64,000 nucleotides of DNA from Acidobacteriota bacterium (lineage in GTDB: Bacteria > Acidobacteriota > UBA6911). The first letter of the stretch is position 1; each line of letters starts with the position of its first letter. Shown here piece by piece: positions 15,395 to 24,123 of this stretch. A program made the position numbers and the translations under genes. The notes under the pieces were generated by a model. That model made no database searches, was not told the origin of the DNA, and saw only the letters and a list, made by a program, of their open reading frames with translations. The DNA lies in contig JAAYCX010000010.1 of the NCBI GenBank assembly GCA_012729555.1, positions 62,001 to 126,000 of the forward strand, written 5' to 3'.

Positions 15395-18004
15395 GTGAAA
15401 GATACAGCCCGACAGCTGCTGGCCACACGGTCGAGGATCTACCGCGGCCCCGGGTCCCCCCGTCCGGTCAAATCGGCCGAAGAGGGGGGATGCGGTGTGA
15501 CCGGTTTCGCCTGCACCGAGCCGCTGGCGGGACGCTTCATCTACGAGCCTTCAGCCCAGATGCAGAACCGGGGGAACGGCAAGGGAGGGGGAATCGCCGC
15601 CGTCGGCCTGACCCCCGAACAGATGGGGGTCCCGCGTGCGGTGCTGGACGAAGCCTACCTGCTGCAGCTCGCGCTCATCGATCCCGGCTGCCACGCGGAC
15701 CTCGAACGGCGCTTCGTCCTGCCGAATTTCGACGTCCTCCTCTCCGTCCGGCAGCCGCACCTGGACGATTACCGCGACGTCCCGGGACTGGAGGTGCGCC
15801 CGCCGGACGTGCACCGCTACGTCGTGCGCCCGAAACCCCTCCTGCTCGCGGAGTTCGCGCGGCAGAACGGCCTGGAAGCGCTGGCACCGCGCGACCTCGA
15901 GGACGAGTTCGTCTGGCGCAACTCCTACCGCATCAACGATGAATACTATGCCTCGCTCGGGGAGAAGCGCGCCTTCGTGCTGTCGCACGGCAGGGACCTG
16001 CTGGTTTTCAAGCTGGTCGGATACGCCGAGCAGAATGTCGAGTATTACCGGCTCCGGGATTTCAAGGCCCACGCGTGGATCGCACACCAGCGCTATCCCA
16101 CGAAAGGGCGGGTATGGCACCCCGGCGGCGCGCACCCGTTCGTGGGGGTCAACGAGGCCCTGGTCCACAACGGCGACTTCGCCAATTACTGGTCCGTCAG
16201 CGAATACCTGCGCCAGCGCAACATCCGCCAGCAGTTTCTGACCGACACCGAAGTATCGGCGCAGCTCTTCGATCTCTGGGACCGCGTCTACAAGTACCCG
16301 CTGGAATACATCATCGAGGCCCTGGCGCCCACCTCGGAGCTCGACTTCGACGAGCTGCCGCCCGAGAAGCAGGCCATCTACCGGCAGATCCAGGCGGCGC
16401 ACATCCATGCATCGCCCGACGGCCCCTGGTTTTTCATCATCGCCCGCAGCCAGCCGGATCGGAAGAGGGTCCAGCTGCTCGGCATCACCGACACCGCGAT
16501 GCTCCGGCCTCAGGTGTTCGCCCTCTCGGACAACGATGACGTCCAGATCGGCCTGATCTGCTCGGAGAAGCAGGCGATCGACGCCACACTGCGGAGCCTT
16601 GCCCGGGAGGACGCGCGCTTCTGCCCGGTGGCGGACAGGTACTGGAACGCGCGGGGCGGGTCGAGCACCGACGGCGGCGCCTTCATCTTCTCGGTCGATT
16701 CGGACGGCGACGGGGGGCGGCGGCTCACCTGCGCCGACAAATTCGGCCGGCCGGTCGAACTCCGCACCGGCCGGGTGCGGTGTGACCTCCTTACCCCGGA
16801 AGAGGACTCCCGGCCCGCCCCCGAAGCCCTGCGGGAACTGGTGTCCCGGTACCTGCAGAAGGGGGACGTCGAGGCGCTCTGGTCCCACGTCCTGGACCTC
16901 CCCACCTGGTCGCCCGGGGACCTCAAGCGCTTCTGCGGCCTCGTCGTCGAAGGGGCGGATACGGCCAAGGCGCGCATGACGGCCGTCCGGCTCCTCACCC
17001 TCCTGCGGGACCGGCGGTTCGACACGGGTGACAAGCGCCGCGCCGGCGTGATCCAGGTCGCGGACCGGTCGCTGGAGGCGCTGTTCGATTCCGCCCCCCT
17101 TTTCGGCCGTCCGGCCAGCCGCTACTGGCGCCGCGTCGACCGGGCGACGCGCCACCTCCTTGCCCCCCCGAGGGCGGGGGAGGAGGTCCTGGTCGTCGAC
17201 AGTGAAGGTTTCCCCCCCGAGGGGGACGATTGCGACGCCCTCCTGCTGCGCGAGGCCTACCAGGCCGGCTGGAGGCGCTTTGTCGTCTACCGCCTGCGCG
17301 GCCAGCGCTTTCACGGCGCCGGTTTCGGGCCGGGCACGGACGGGGTGAGGATCGACCTGTACGGGTCCTCCGGCGACTACACCTCGAGCGGGATGGACGG
17401 GATGGAGATCCATATTCACGGCAACGCCCAGGACCAGGTGGCGCAGATCGCCAAGGGGGGGCGGCTGGTGATCCACGGCGACGTGGGGCAGACCTTCATG
17501 TACGGCGCCAAGGGGGGGGAGGTGTTCGTGCTCGGCAACGCCGCCGGGAGGCCCCTGATCAACGCCGTGGGGAGCCCCCGCGTGGTCATCAACGGGACCT
17601 GCCTCGATTTCCTGGCCGAGTCTTTCATGGCGGGGGACCCCCTCACCGGCGGGGGCTTCGTCGTTCTCAACGGCATGGAGTTCGACGCCCGCGCGCGTCT
17701 CGTCCCGCAAAGGACCCCTTATCCCGGGGGCAACCTCTTTTCGCTCGCCAGCGGCGGCGCCATCTACATCCGGGACCCCGGACGCCGGATCATCGAACGG
17801 CAGCTCAACGGGGGGGGGATCGCACCGATCGACGACCGCGACTGGAGTCTGATCCTGCCCTTCCTGGAGGAAAACGAGGCGCTTTTCGGAGTTCGCGTGC
17901 GGGACCTGCTGACGGTGGACGGCCGGGAGCGGGCCCCGCGGGACGTGTACCGCAAGGTCAGCGCCGTGCGGCTTTCGGTCCTGGCCGGATCGAAAGCCAG
18001 GTGA
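15395..18004 (+). CDS. Class II glutamine amidotransferase - GXGXG (glutamate synthase alpha C-terminal) fusion
   Basis: An 869-residue protein that supplies the missing parts of the glutamate synthase. The N-terminal class II amidotransferase domain has EEGGCGVTGF with the nucleophile candidate Cys33, AHQRYPTKGRVWHP, and FVGVNEALVHNGDFANYW. The C-terminal GXGXG beta-helix has GMEIHIHGNAQDQV, LVIHGDVGQTFMYGAKGG and VFVLGNAAGRPLINAVG. The middle 300 residues link the two. Class II enzymes need an N-terminal Cys, so a 32-residue propeptide would have to be removed if this is an active glutaminase. GTG at 15395 follows GGAAGGA. The predicted role is to release ammonia from glutamine and channel it to the FMN subunit encoded upstream. 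Confidence 0.88.
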   Translation: MKDTARQLLATRSRIYRGPGSPRPVKSAEEGGCGVTGFACTEPLAGRFIYEPSAQMQNRGNGKGGGIAAVGLTPEQMGVPRAVLDEAYLLQLALIDPGCHADLERRFVLPNFDVLLSVRQPHLDDYRDVPGLEVRPPDVHRYVVRPKPLLLAEFARQNGLEALAPRDLEDEFVWRNSYRINDEYYASLGEKRAFVLSHGRDLLVFKLVGYAEQNVEYYRLRDFKAHAWIAHQRYPTKGRVWHPGGAHPFVGVNEALVHNGDFANYWSVSEYLRQRNIRQQFLTDTEVSAQLFDLWDRVYKYPLEYIIEALAPTSELDFDELPPEKQAIYRQIQAAHIHASPDGPWFFIIARSQPDRKRVQLLGITDTAMLRPQVFALSDNDDVQIGLICSEKQAIDATLRSLAREDARFCPVADRYWNARGGSSTDGGAFIFSVDSDGDGGRRLTCADKFGRPVELRTGRVRCDLLTPEEDSRPAPEALRELVSRYLQKGDVEALWSHVLDLPTWSPGDLKRFCGLVVEGADTAKARMTAVRLLTLLRDRRFDTGDKRRAGVIQVADRSLEALFDSAPLFGRPASRYWRRVDRATRHLLAPPRAGEEVLVVDSEGFPPEGDDCDALLLREAYQAGWRRFVVYRLRGQRFHGAGFGPGTDGVRIDLYGSSGDYTSSGMDGMEIHIHGNAQDQVAQIAKGGRLVIHGDVGQTFMYGAKGGEVFVLGNAAGRPLINAVGSPRVVINGTCLDFLAESFMAGDPLTGGGFVVLNGMEFDARARLVPQRTPYPGGNLFSLASGGAIYIRDPGRRIIERQLNGGGIAPIDDRDWSLILPFLEENEALFGVRVRDLLTVDGRERAPRDVYRKVSAVRLSVLAGSKAR

Positions 18005-18033
18005 ACGGGCCCGGCATGCGTACGGAGGAATCG

Positions 18034-21000
18034 ATGATGGGGAGCGGTCGCGCGCGGCCCGGGGGCGTGGGGGCGGTGCTGGTCTGGGGCTCGGGCGGCG
18101 CCGGGATCCAGGCGGCGCTCGACCTGGCCGAAAGCGGTTTCCGGACGGTTCTGGTCGAAGCGGGCGCCGCCATCGGCGGCCGCGCGGCCCGGTCCGACGA
18201 CACGCTGTCGGGGGGCGATTGCGCCATGTGCCTTCTTTCCCCCAGGCTGGCGGAATGCGCCCGGAACCGGAACATCGAGATCCTCACCCTCGCCGACGTC
18301 CTGGAGGTTTCGGGGGAGCCGGGGCGCTTCCGGGTCAGGATCCGCCGGAACCCCCGCTGCGTGGACTCGGAGAAATGCGACGGTTGCGGCAACTGCGCCG
18401 CCGTCTGCCCCGTGACCCTTCCCGCGGCGCCGGGGGAGGAGGCGCTCAAGGCGATTTGGCGCCCGTGGCCTCAGGCGATCCCCAACGTCTTTTCGATCTC
18501 CCGGGTCGAGGGTGCCGCCCCCTGCAGGGCCGCCTGCCCGGCGGGGGTCAATGTCCCGGGATTCCTCTCGCTCTTCGGGGCCGGAAGGCTCGAGGCGGCG
18601 CACGCGCTGCTGCTCGACCGGTGCCCCTTTCCGGGCACGAGCGGCCGCATCTGTCGGCGCCCCTGTGAAAAAGCATGCCGCCGCGGCGGGGGGGACGGCG
18701 CGGTGACCGTCGGCGACCTGGAGCGATCGGTGGCCGACGCCGTGGCCTCCGCGGAGAGGGCACCGTCGCCGGCGGCGCCTTCGCCGGTGGGGGAAGGGGC
18801 GGCCGGGACCCGGGCGCGGGTGGCCGTCATCGGGGGCGGGCCGGCGGGCCTGGTCGCCGCCCGGGACCTTGCGCTCGCCGGCTACCGGGTGACCCTGTTC
18901 GAGGCGCAGCCCCTTCTGGGCGGGATGCTGCGTTACGGGGTCCCCCCGTTCCGGTTGCCGCGGGAGGTTCTCGACCGGGAAATCGGCGCCCTCCTCCCGC
19001 CGGGGCTCGAGGTGCGTCCCTCCACCCGGATCGACAAACCCGCCGGGCTGCTGGCCGCGCGGGGCGGGGCCTTCGGCGCCGTCTTCCTGGCCTGCGGCGC
19101 CTGGGGCGGGCGCAGGATGGGTATTCCGGGCGAGGGGGCGGAGGGGGTGTGGCAGGCGGTGGACTACCTGCGGGCTTCGAATTCGGGATCCCCGGCCGCC
19201 ATCGGTCCCGGCGTGCTGGTGATCGGCGCTTCCGACCTGGCCCTGGACGCGGCCCGCACCGCCCTGCGGGCGCCGGGGGTGCGGACCGTCACCCTGGCGT
19301 GCCTGCACGGGCGGGGGGAGGTTCCGGTCGACGGCGGGAGGCTTGCGCTGGCGGCAGGGGAAGGGGTGAGGGTGGAGTACGGGCTCGGCCCGACGCGGGT
19401 GAACACCCTTGAGGGAAGGGTGGTCTCGGTCTCCTTCCGGGCCTGCACCAGCGTCTTCGACGAGCATGGGAGTTACGACCCGCTTTACGACGACGCCGCG
19501 ACGCGCACCCTCGGCGCCGATACCGTCATCCTGGCTTCCGGGCGCGGGGTGGAGGCCGCGGGATACGCTCTCGAGCGGCGTCCCGGGGGGCGCCTGCTGG
19601 CGGACCCGGTGACGGGCGCCACCCCTGTCCAGGGGATCTTCGCCGGGGGGGACGCGGTCCTGGGACCCGCTTCGCTGCCGGAAGCGATCGCCCAGGGGAG
19701 GCGCGCGGCCGAGAGCATGGACGCCTGGCTGAGGCGGAACGCCCCGATCCGGGAGGCCGACGCCGTGGGGCTTGCCGGAGCGGGCCAGCGGCATCCCCTT
19801 CCGATGGCGCCGGGCCCCGCGCCGGCCGGCCCGCGGGCCGGGAGCCGGGAGGCGGAGGAGGCGCGCCGTTGTTTGAACTGCGGATCCTGCAGCGAATGCG
19901 GGCTTTGCATCGCCGCCTGTTCGGCGGGGGCGATCGACCTTTTCCAGGCGCCGTCCGAATCGGAAATCGAGGTGGGGGGTGTGATCGTCGCCCCTGAAGA
20001 AACCGAAGCGCCGGCGTGGAAGGAACTGGCCGCGCGGATCGGCCTGGACCCCGACATCCCCGGACTCCCGGCCGAACCCGTGCGGACCCGGCTGCCGGGA
20101 GTCTACGCGGCCGTCGGCCGGGGGAGGGAGATCGCCGCGGCCGTCACCCGGGGCTCCGCGGCCGCCGCCTGCGCCATGGAGCAGCTGGCTTCCGTGCGGG
20201 GCACCCTGGCCCGGCCGCGCTCCTACCCATGGGAGCGGGACGTGACCGACGAGGAGGCGCGCATCGGGGTCTTTGTCTGCCGGTGCGGGCACCAGGTCGC
20301 CCGGGCGGTCGATGTGGCCGAAGTGTGCCGGTCCGTTTCCGCCCTCGAGGGGGTGCGGTGCGTCGAGGCGCTCGAATATTCCTGTTCCGACTCCGGCCTG
20401 CGGAGGATCAAGCGCAGGATCGGCGAGCACCGCCTGAACCGGGTGGTGGTGGCTTCCTGCTCCTCCCGGACCTACGAGGCCCTGTTCCAGGAGGTTCTCC
20501 GCGAGAGCGGGCTGAACCGGTGCCTCCTGGCGACGGCCAACATCCGGGAAGAATGCGCCTGGGTCCACGGGGGGGATGGCGGAGCCACCCGGAAGGCGGT
20601 CGACCTGGTGACGATGGCGGCGGCCCGGGCCCGGCATCTGCACCCCCTGCCGCCGGTGGGACTTCCGGTGACGGCCTCCGCCCTGGTGCTCGGGGGAGGG
20701 CGCTCCGGGATGACGGCGGCCCTGAGCCTCGCGGACCAGGGATTCGGCGTCCACCTCGTGGAGCGGTCGGGCGCCCTGGGAGGGGGGGCGCGACGCCCCG
20801 GCCCGGGAGAGGGGGCCGCCGGCGACCGGGTGAGCGGGCTGGTCGACCGGGTGACGGCGCACCCCGGGATCACCCTCCACCTCGACTCGGAGCTCGCGGC
20901 GATAGCGGGGCAGGCGGGGGATTTCACCTGCCGCCTGACCGTTTCCGGCTGGGGGAGGGTGACGCTCGCGGCCGGGGCGGTGATCGTGGCCACGGGTCCG

Positions 21001-21468
21001 GGGGGGGAGAACGGGGCCCTTGCCGCGAAGCTCCGCGTGGCGCTCGGGGAAGACGGCGGTTTCCGGCCGGCGCACCCGGTGCTGCGGCCGGTGGACCTGG
21101 TCAACGAGGGACAGTTTTTCTGCACCGCGCCGCACCCGTCCCCGGTCCGGGAGAGGGTGCTCCGGGCGCGGGCCGCGGCGTCGCGCGCGGCCACGATCCT
21201 GTCGAAGCCGCAGCTGGAAATCGCCGGGCATGCGGCCTCGGTGAATCCCGTCTTCTGCGTCGCCTGCGGCACGTGTGTCCAGCTCTGCCCCTACGGCGCA
21301 CCCGTTATCGGCGAAGGGCGCAAGGCCGCCGTCCAGGGGGTCAAATGCGCCGGGTGCGGCAGTTGCGTGGCCTGCTGCCCCCGGCGCGCCATCACCCTGC
21401 GGCGGGAGGAGAGCGGGACGGTGACGGCGATGCTCGACCAGTTGCTGGCCGCGGGAGGGGGGTATTGA
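18034..21468 (+). CDS. HdrA-type flavoprotein with GltD (glutamate synthase small subunit) module nested inside
   Basis: A 1144-residue iron-sulfur flavoprotein. Order: HdrA-like FAD domain (VLVWGSGGAGIQAALDLAES, about 13-32) with the first ferredoxin set C115-C125; GltD-type N-terminal Cys domain (APCRAACPAGVNVPGF, about 162); GltD FAD domain (VAVIGGGPAGLVAARDLALA, about 262) and pyridine-nucleotide domain (VLVIGASDLALDAARTAL, about 395, altered from GGGD); ferredoxin set from C613 (CLNCGSCSECGLCIAAC); HdrA core again (IGVFVCRCG near 744, VVASCSSRTYEALF near 806, ALVLGGGRSGMTAALSLADQ near 883); two C-terminal clusters (CVACGTCVQLCP, CAGCGSCVACCP). GGAGG at 18024 supports the ATG at 18034. 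It probably moves electrons between NAD(P)H, ferredoxin and the GltS and MetFV partners; whether it bifurcates is untested. Its stop overlaps the next start. Confidence 0.88.
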   Translation: MMGSGRARPGGVGAVLVWGSGGAGIQAALDLAESGFRTVLVEAGAAIGGRAARSDDTLSGGDCAMCLLSPRLAECARNRNIEILTLADVLEVSGEPGRFRVRIRRNPRCVDSEKCDGCGNCAAVCPVTLPAAPGEEALKAIWRPWPQAIPNVFSISRVEGAAPCRAACPAGVNVPGFLSLFGAGRLEAAHALLLDRCPFPGTSGRICRRPCEKACRRGGGDGAVTVGDLERSVADAVASAERAPSPAAPSPVGEGAAGTRARVAVIGGGPAGLVAARDLALAGYRVTLFEAQPLLGGMLRYGVPPFRLPREVLDREIGALLPPGLEVRPSTRIDKPAGLLAARGGAFGAVFLACGAWGGRRMGIPGEGAEGVWQAVDYLRASNSGSPAAIGPGVLVIGASDLALDAARTALRAPGVRTVTLACLHGRGEVPVDGGRLALAAGEGVRVEYGLGPTRVNTLEGRVVSVSFRACTSVFDEHGSYDPLYDDAATRTLGADTVILASGRGVEAAGYALERRPGGRLLADPVTGATPVQGIFAGGDAVLGPASLPEAIAQGRRAAESMDAWLRRNAPIREADAVGLAGAGQRHPLPMAPGPAPAGPRAGSREAEEARRCLNCGSCSECGLCIAACSAGAIDLFQAPSESEIEVGGVIVAPEETEAPAWKELAARIGLDPDIPGLPAEPVRTRLPGVYAAVGRGREIAAAVTRGSAAAACAMEQLASVRGTLARPRSYPWERDVTDEEARIGVFVCRCGHQVARAVDVAEVCRSVSALEGVRCVEALEYSCSDSGLRRIKRRIGEHRLNRVVVASCSSRTYEALFQEVLRESGLNRCLLATANIREECAWVHGGDGGATRKAVDLVTMAAARARHLHPLPPVGLPVTASALVLGGGRSGMTAALSLADQGFGVHLVERSGALGGGARRPGPGEGAAGDRVSGLVDRVTAHPGITLHLDSELAAIAGQAGDFTCRLTVSGWGRVTLAAGAVIVATGPGGENGALAAKLRVALGEDGGFRPAHPVLRPVDLVNEGQFFCTAPHPSPVRERVLRARAAASRAATILSKPQLEIAGHAASVNPVFCVACGTCVQLCPYGAPVIGEGRKAAVQGVKCAGCGSCVACCPRRAITLRREESGTVTAMLDQLLAAGGGY

Positions 21469-21956
21469 TGCCGCCGGACCGGCTGGAGCGTCGAGACGGA
21501 GAAACCCGGACGGTGCAGCCGCCAGGCTGGGAGCCGGAGATCCTCGCCTTCTGCTGCAGTTACTGCGCCTCGGCCGCGGCCGCGGAGGCGGGAGCCGTCC
21601 GGCTGCGGTACCCGGCGGGCACCCGCATCCTGTCCACCCCCTGTACCGGCGCGATCGAAATGGAGCATCTGCTCGAGGCTTTCGAGAAGGGGGCCGACGG
21701 GGTCCTGGTCATCGGGTGTCCCGAGGGGGGGTGCCATTTCGTGGAAGGAAACCGGCGGGCGCTCAGGCGGCTGGAAAGGGTCCGGGAGCTGCTGGACGAG
21801 ATCGGCCTGGGCGGCGGGCGGCTGCGGAGGGCCCAACTCTCCGATTCCATGGCCTCGGCGTTCGCGGGGCAGATGCGGGAGATCACCGAAACAGTCCGGG
21901 CGATGGGGCCGAATCCCCTGAAGCCCGCAAGAAAAGAAAGCGCAGGGAGATCATGA
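21468..21956 (+). CDS. MvhD/FlpD-like iron-sulfur subunit family protein (second copy)
   Basis: A 162-residue member of the MvhD-like family, paralogous to the protein encoded at 10494-11063. It shows EILAFCCSYCASAAAAEAG, then ILSTPCTGAIEMEHLLEAFEKG, VLVIGCPEGGCHFVEGN and RVRELLDEIGLGGGRL. The cysteines CSYC, C(T), C(P) and C(H) are those expected to hold the [2Fe-2S] cluster. The start ATG shares its first base with the upstream stop (TGATG), and its own stop overlaps the metV-like start (ATGA), so the HdrA-GltD, MvhD and MetV proteins are translationally coupled and likely form one complex. In known systems MvhD contacts HdrA. Confidence 0.87.
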   Translation: MPPDRLERRDGETRTVQPPGWEPEILAFCCSYCASAAAAEAGAVRLRYPAGTRILSTPCTGAIEMEHLLEAFEKGADGVLVIGCPEGGCHFVEGNRRALRRLERVRELLDEIGLGGGRLRRAQLSDSMASAFAGQMREITETVRAMGPNPLKPARKESAGRS

Positions 21957-22621
21957 TCGTCGCTTCACCCAAATCGATAACGGAGCTCAAAACCATCCTC
22001 GCCGGCCACCGGAAGGTCCTCTTCGTGGGATGCGGCACCTGCGTGACGGTGTGCCTGGCCGGGGGGGAACGGGAGGTCGGCATCCTCGCCTACGCGATGC
22101 GCATGGCGCGCCGCCTCGACAAGAACCCGGTCGAGATCTCCCAGGTCACCATCGAGCGCCAGTGCGACAACGAGTTCCTGAAGGACCTGGCCGAACCGGC
22201 ATCCGGGGTGGAGGCCATCGTCTCCTTCGGTTGCGGCGCCGGGGTCCAGGCCATCGCGGAGCGGTTTCCGGACAAGCCGGTCTACGCCGGGCTCGACACC
22301 CAGTTCCTCGGGATCCTGGAGGGTCAGGCGGTCTGGACCGAGAAGTGCCTCGGGTGCGGCAGCTGCATGCTGGCGCATTTCGGCGGCATCTGCCCCATCA
22401 CCCGGTGCGCCAAGCGGCTGCTCAACGGCCCCTGCGGCGGTTCGCTCGAGGACCGCTGCGAGGTCGACCCGGAAAAGCCGTGCGCCTGGCAGCTGATTTA
22501 TAAAAGGCTCAAGGCCATCGGCCAGCTCGACCGCCTCGAGGAGATCGTTCCCCCCAAGGACTGGAGCACCGCCTGGTACGGCGGCGCGCGCAGGGTCGTG
22601 CGCCGCGACCACCAGGTCTAG
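21953..22621 (+). CDS. MetV-like protein (methylenetetrahydrofolate reductase C-terminal domain family)
   Basis: A 222-residue Cys-rich protein of the family that partners MetF in acetogens (MetV) and links it to an electron-donating complex. It has VLFVGCGTCVTVCLAGGERE at residues 20-40, VSFGCGAGVQAIAERFPDKP in the middle, then KCLGCGSCMLAHFGGICP and CAKRLLNGPCGGSLEDRC, the zinc/iron-sulfur ligand block of the family, ending CAWQLIYKRLKAIGQL. It begins within the preceding gene (ATGA overlap). It is the last gene of the sigma-54 operon; its stop overlaps the stop of a convergent gene. The presence of MetV together with a MetF-like gene supports a real MetFV-type unit. Confidence 0.87.
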   Translation: MIVASPKSITELKTILAGHRKVLFVGCGTCVTVCLAGGEREVGILAYAMRMARRLDKNPVEISQVTIERQCDNEFLKDLAEPASGVEAIVSFGCGAGVQAIAERFPDKPVYAGLDTQFLGILEGQAVWTEKCLGCGSCMLAHFGGICPITRCAKRLLNGPCGGSLEDRCEVDPEKPCAWQLIYKRLKAIGQLDRLEEIVPPKDWSTAWYGGARRVVRRDHQV

Positions 22622-23937
22622 CTGATCCGCGGTCTTCCACGGAACACGAGGATCGCGAGCCAGAACAGCCACGCGATAAGGCCGGCGTTGCGGGCGATGA
22701 GGACCATGGTGGCGGCGGGGGTGAGGCCGTTGCGCATGAAAAGGCCGGAGTACCCGTAGGGAAAGACGAGCGACGTGAGCGCACCGAGCAGGAGGAGGGC
22801 GCCGGCGAGCTGGAGCGCGAGGCGGCGGTTCCGACGGCGCGCGCGGCCGGGTTCGAGCAGGCCGCCGGCGATCAGCAGCGCGGCCATCGGGCCGCCGAGC
22901 CAGAGAAGATACTGGGGAGAGAGTGTCTTGTTCGTCGCGATCAGGGTCGTGACGGCGAGCAGCGCGGCGAGCTGACCCGGGAAAGGGGAGGCTTGCCGCC
23001 GGTGGAACCAGTGCCCGTATGCCAGGGCGACGAGGATGAACCCGGCGATCATCGATGCGTCCGCCGCCGCCAGGGCTTCCCGGCGGCCGGAACCGTAGAT
23101 CTCAAAGGAGTTGAACTCCGATAGCCGCACAATGAAGCGCCCGGGCTCGAGCCATCGTCCGAGCATGAGGGGCGTCGCCCAGATCGATTCGATCTGCAGG
23201 CCGCGGTCCGACTGCCATGCGAGCGGTGACAGGAGCCGGTCCCATCCGGCATACAGCCACGAAAGAACCGCAAGCACAATACCGGCGGAGAGGAACTCCG
23301 CGGTGATGCCGATACGGCGCCGGCGGAGTCCGGCGGGCGTCAGCCCGCCGGTGTCGGCCAGCAGCGCCGGCCAGAGGATTGCCGGGACGAGCTTGCTGGC
23401 TGCGCCCGCGGCCAGAGTCGACCCGGCACCCGCCGGAAAACGCTGGAGAGCCAGGAGCAGGCCCGCTCCCGACAGCACGGCGGGGATCAGGTCGAAGCGG
23501 AACCAGACGACGGGTCCAAGGAGCCAGAGAAAGAGGATCCAGAACCCCGATGCCCGCCTCCCGTCCCGCCCGCCGAGGCGATGGAGTCCCCAGGTGAACA
23601 GCCCGTCGAGGAGGAGCATCGTTCCGGCGAAGGCCGCGAGGAAGCCGATCCGGTGCCCGCCCAATGCGGAGTGCAGCAAACCGAAAAACCAGAGCATCGG
23701 AGCCGGGTACTCGGGCATCAAGCCGCCCGGGCCGGTGACGGCGATCCGTGTCATGCTTTCCCAGTAATAAGAGACGTCGCCGTGGATATCCAGTCCGAGC
23801 AGCCGCCACTGCAACAGGCTCACGGTCCGCGTGAGAGCCCATGCGACCAGCAGTGGCCTGCCGCCGCCCCAGCGCGGTTTCGCTTCCGGTGCTGTTGCCG
23901 CGCTCGGTTCGGATATTTCCGTCGCCGGGGTCTCCAC
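22618..23937 (-). CDS. Polytopic membrane glycosyltransferase (GT-C type, GT87/DUF2029-like)
   Basis: A 439-residue integral membrane protein with about ten hydrophobic segments. An early loop reads LLGLDIHGDVSYYWESMTRI, with an acidic residue in the first periplasmic loop as in GT-C polyprenyl-phosphate-sugar transferases, followed by PGGLMPEYPAPMLWFF. NKTLSPQYLLWLGG near residue 345 is a recurrent motif in GT87-like mannosyltransferases. Donor and acceptor are unknown. The first 25 residues are soluble and Ala/Pro/Glu-rich. It converges on the Hdr operon with overlapping stops and is divergent from another membrane glycosyltransferase gene, suggesting a surface-glycan locus. Confidence 0.75.
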   Translation of the reverse strand: METPATEISEPSAATAPEAKPRWGGGRPLLVAWALTRTVSLLQWRLLGLDIHGDVSYYWESMTRIAVTGPGGLMPEYPAPMLWFFGLLHSALGGHRIGFLAAFAGTMLLLDGLFTWGLHRLGGRDGRRASGFWILFLWLLGPVVWFRFDLIPAVLSGAGLLLALQRFPAGAGSTLAAGAASKLVPAILWPALLADTGGLTPAGLRRRRIGITAEFLSAGIVLAVLSWLYAGWDRLLSPLAWQSDRGLQIESIWATPLMLGRWLEPGRFIVRLSEFNSFEIYGSGRREALAAADASMIAGFILVALAYGHWFHRRQASPFPGQLAALLAVTTLIATNKTLSPQYLLWLGGPMAALLIAGGLLEPGRARRRNRRLALQLAGALLLLGALTSLVFPYGYSGLFMRNGLTPAATMVLIARNAGLIAWLFWLAILVFRGRPRIS

Positions 23938-24123
23938 TGCCCTCCGCCTCCTCTGTCGCCGCTCCCCTGGATTCCGGTCTGTGATGATACACCAGGGCGA
24001 AACCGATCCGGACCGGTTTCGGGGCGGGTGGCTCCGTGCGCCGGCCCGGGCGATATGCTATGGTACGCGGGACGGAGAGAGGCGGTCGTCCTCTTAGGCC
24101 GGTATCGGAAAGGGATCGGTTTC

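Noticed and set aside
17764-21231. A very long open frame on the minus strand opposite the HdrA-GltD gene
   Set aside because: It has no recognisable motifs, is rich in Arg/Pro/Gly/His as expected for the complement of GC-rich codons, and the opposite strand codes a clear multi-motif protein.
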